Positions 62,844-64,000 of a stretch of 64,000 bases of DNA are shown here, piece by piece. Source of the stretch: JAQVEM01 sp964610315 (lineage in GTDB: Bacteria; Actinomycetota; Humimicrobiia; Humimicrobiales; Humimicrobiaceae); NCBI GenBank assembly GCA_964610315.1, contig CAZSVM010000004.1, positions 45,855-109,854 on the forward strand. Direction: 5' to 3'. Within the stretch, counting starts at the first letter, position 1, and the number at the start of each line of letters is the position of its first letter. Both the position numbers and the translations under genes were made by a program. Under the pieces are notes generated by a model. That model worked only from the letters and a program-made list of their open reading frames with translations. It made no database searches and was not told where the DNA came from.

Positions 62844-63122
62844 ATGGAAACTGAAAAAGATACCATGAATTTCTTAAAAGCGGTAGCGGATCCCACGCGT
62901 ATGGAGATTATAAAGTTTTTGAACAATAGTAAAAATCCGGTATGTGTTAACGCTCTGTCAAAAAGAATTAAAGTTACCCAATCGGCAATTTCCCAACACT
63001 TGAGAATTTTAAAGCAGCTAGGCCTGGTCAAAAGTAAAAGATGTGGATATTTCATACATTATGAAATAAACAAAAGTGAGCTTGAAAAGTATAAAAGGGG
63101 ATTTTTGGAATTATTGAAATGA
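62844..63122 (+). CDS. ArsR/SmtB-family transcriptional regulator
   Basis: The 92-residue winged-helix protein has FLKAVADPTRMEIIKFL and the recognition helix VTQSAISQHLRILKQLGLVKSKR followed by the wing GYFIHYEI. It has only two cysteines (Cys34 before the recognition helices, Cys67 in the wing). The ELCVCDL metal site of arsenic sensors is missing, so the inducer is unclear. A consensus promoter with a 22-bp palindrome starts 4 bp after its stop, before a small Cys-rich gene it probably controls. Confidence 0.85.
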   Translation: METEKDTMNFLKAVADPTRMEIIKFLNNSKNPVCVNALSKRIKVTQSAISQHLRILKQLGLVKSKRCGYFIHYEINKSELEKYKRGFLELLK

Positions 63123-63126
63123 ACCA

Positions 63127-63154
63127 TTGACAGAAATAAATTTTTTTATATACT
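63127..63154 (+). promoter_or_regulatory. Near-consensus promoter before the Cys-rich peptide gene
   Basis: TTGACA at 63127-63132 and TATACT at 63149-63154 are 16 bp apart. The -10 box lies inside the ArsR-type operator, so a bound repressor would block RNA polymerase. Confidence 0.68.
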
Positions 63155-63168
63155 TAATTAAGTATATA
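63147..63168. promoter_or_regulatory. Palindromic operator, probably for the ArsR-type regulator
   Basis: The 22-bp sequence is a perfect palindrome (each half TATATACTTAA). It overlaps the -10 region of the following gene. ArsR dimers bind sites of this size. A partial copy occurs at 63578-63589. Confidence 0.65.
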
Positions 63169-63200
63169 CTAAAATACTAAAATGAAAGGAGGAGTAAAAT

Positions 63201-63398
63201 ATGTGTTGTGGAATGCAGAGAGGACATTTAGCTTCCTATAATTGTTGCTGGTCCGTCCCATGGAATGATGATTTTTACCAGGGAAAAGACAGGATAGAAA
63301 CACTTAAGCATCGACTGAACTGCCTAAATACCGAAAGGGAAAAAATGGAACAGCTTATTAAAAAGCTTAAGAATGAGAAACTCAAAGATGGGAAGTGA
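63201..63398 (+). CDS. Small cysteine-rich protein with coiled-coil tail, probable ArsR target
   Basis: The 65-residue protein begins MCCGMQRGHLASYNCC and contains five cysteines (2, 3, 15, 16 and one near 41). A charged helix follows (RIETLKHRLNCLNTEREKMEQ), ending in Lys-rich residues. Paired cysteines suggest metal binding, and the tail suggests a dimeric coiled coil. AAAGGAGGAG precedes the ATG, giving a strong ribosome site. No family is recognised. Control by the ArsR protein immediately upstream is inferred from the operator. Confidence 0.68.
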   Translation: MCCGMQRGHLASYNCCWSVPWNDDFYQGKDRIETLKHRLNCLNTEREKMEQLIKKLKNEKLKDGK

Positions 63399-63796
63399 TT
63401 GTATTAAATTAAAGAGATTTTTTATATCTCTCATGTGATTTTTTAAATCATATAAGCCGGCCGGCTTACTAATTTCCATACTGTTAATATGATTAGTTCT
63501 ATATCCTGATTTTTTAACCTTTAAACTTTTATTGTTTTTTTATCCTGATCTTCATAAAAAATTGTATTATTTTTGACTAATTAAGTATACCCAGGCAGAC
63601 TAAGAATTTATACCTACCTTATTTATAACAATGGCTATTTTCTAGCCAGAAGCTGACCTTGACTTATAGTCTGATATTAACTAAAGTATTAATCTGGCTT
63701 TTAGCATATTTAGAATATAAAGAAATTACATGCAGGCAATTTTTAATAAAGAATTTTAATTTGTTATAATAATTATATAGTTTTTATATGGTTTTT
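63399..63796. other. Gene-free stretch between the Cys-rich gene and tRNA-Arg
   Basis: No convincing gene is seen in these about 400 bp. It holds a weak hairpin (AGAGAT with ATCTCT near 63412-63437), a GC-rich 16-bp palindrome at 63453-63468, a second operator-like half at 63578-63589 behind TTGACT, and TATAAT at 63765-63770, which may be the -10 box of the tRNA-Arg promoter. Confidence 0.5.
63453..63468. repeat. GC-rich perfect palindrome
   Basis: TAAGCCGGCCGGCTTA is a perfect 16-bp palindrome inside very AT-rich sequence. No T-tract follows. It may be a protein-binding site or the core of a bidirectional hairpin. Confidence 0.6.
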
Positions 63797-63873
<77 letters not shown>

Positions 63874-63949
63874 TATAAAGTTACTGAAGTTTGCAAGTAG
63901 TGCAATAATATGGAGTAATATCACTCTCAGTATTTATTAAAGTATTAAT

Positions 63950-64000
63950 GGTGAGAATAGCTCAGCTGGTAGAGCACAGGATTGTGGATCCTGGGGTCGC
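63950..64000 (+). tRNA. tRNA-His (GTG), cut by window end
   Basis: The visible 51 bases include the 5' end GGTGAGAATAGCTCAG, with the extra G-1 of tRNA-His, and the anticodon arm CAGGATTGTGGATCCTG with anticodon GTG. The T-arm and acceptor 3' half lie outside the window. Confidence 0.88.

Overview
The window is AT-rich bacterial chromosome with densely packed genes, many TTG/GTG starts and clear Shine-Dalgarno sequences. The best clue to the organism is gene order. A sugar-nucleotide block (manC-like, gmd, phosphomannomutase, SIS-type phosphoglucose/phosphomannose isomerase) runs into ahcY, mtnA, comF, hpf, secA, prfB, ftsE, ftsX, an M23 hydrolase, ctpA, smpB and ssrA. From memory, this resembles the manB/manC - SIS isomerase - sahH - (mtnA) - comF - hpf - secA neighbourhood of Actinomycetota such as Streptomyces and Mycobacterium, although the base composition is far more AT-rich than in those genera. 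I therefore suggest an uncultured low-GC anaerobic lineage on the actinobacterial/Gram-positive side. No lipid A or outer-membrane genes are seen. The species cannot be named from sequence alone.

Layout. (1) 1-28280 is a large surface-polysaccharide and glycoprotein locus. It holds lipid-linked-sugar glycosyltransferases, small EmrE/EamA-type putative flippase subunits, a GT-C (DUF2723-like) transferase, two radical SAM enzymes, a lipoprotein polysaccharide deacetylase, a membrane-anchored SGNH hydrolase, a twice-repeated cassette of a small membrane protein convergent with a membrane-anchored beta-propeller protein, and seven glycosyltransferases. (2) 28482-35639: an orphan Phd-like antitoxin, then trpEDCFBA behind a strong promoter, a leader peptide with two Trp codons and an intrinsic terminator (an attenuator). 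No trpG is present. (3) 35735-37084: a GNAT acetyltransferase and an RHH/MazF toxin-antitoxin pair with its own palindromic operator. (4) 37111-47398: a glycosyltransferase and a complete gene set from fructose-6-phosphate to GDP-D-rhamnose, then ahcY and mtnA. (5) 47364-57355: comF, a cold-shock-domain gene that seems to start at ATA, hpf, secA, prfB with a programmed +1 frameshift, ftsEX, an EnvC/PcsB-like M23 protein, ctpA and smpB. (6) 57408-58573: ssrA (tmRNA), a 21-bp copy of its 3' end 144 bp downstream (an attachment-site scar) and a RelE-type toxin-antitoxin pair. (7) 58617-64000: a CrtI-like oxidoreductase, murI, rph, an rdgB-type gene, tRNA-Pro, tRNA-Gly, an ArsR regulator with a palindromic operator before a tiny Cys-rich protein, tRNA-Arg and a truncated tRNA-His.

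How the parts fit. Regions 1 and 4 together make activated mannose/rhamnose-type sugars, assemble glycans on the inner face of the membrane, flip lipid-linked sugars and trim or decorate the product outside. Regions 5 and 6 are conserved secretion, division and ribosome-rescue housekeeping genes. The least explained parts are the duplicated membrane-protein/propeller cassette, the C-terminal module shared by two neighbouring surface genes, the beta-sandwich inserts in two adjacent glycosyltransferases and the ArsR-controlled Cys-rich peptide.
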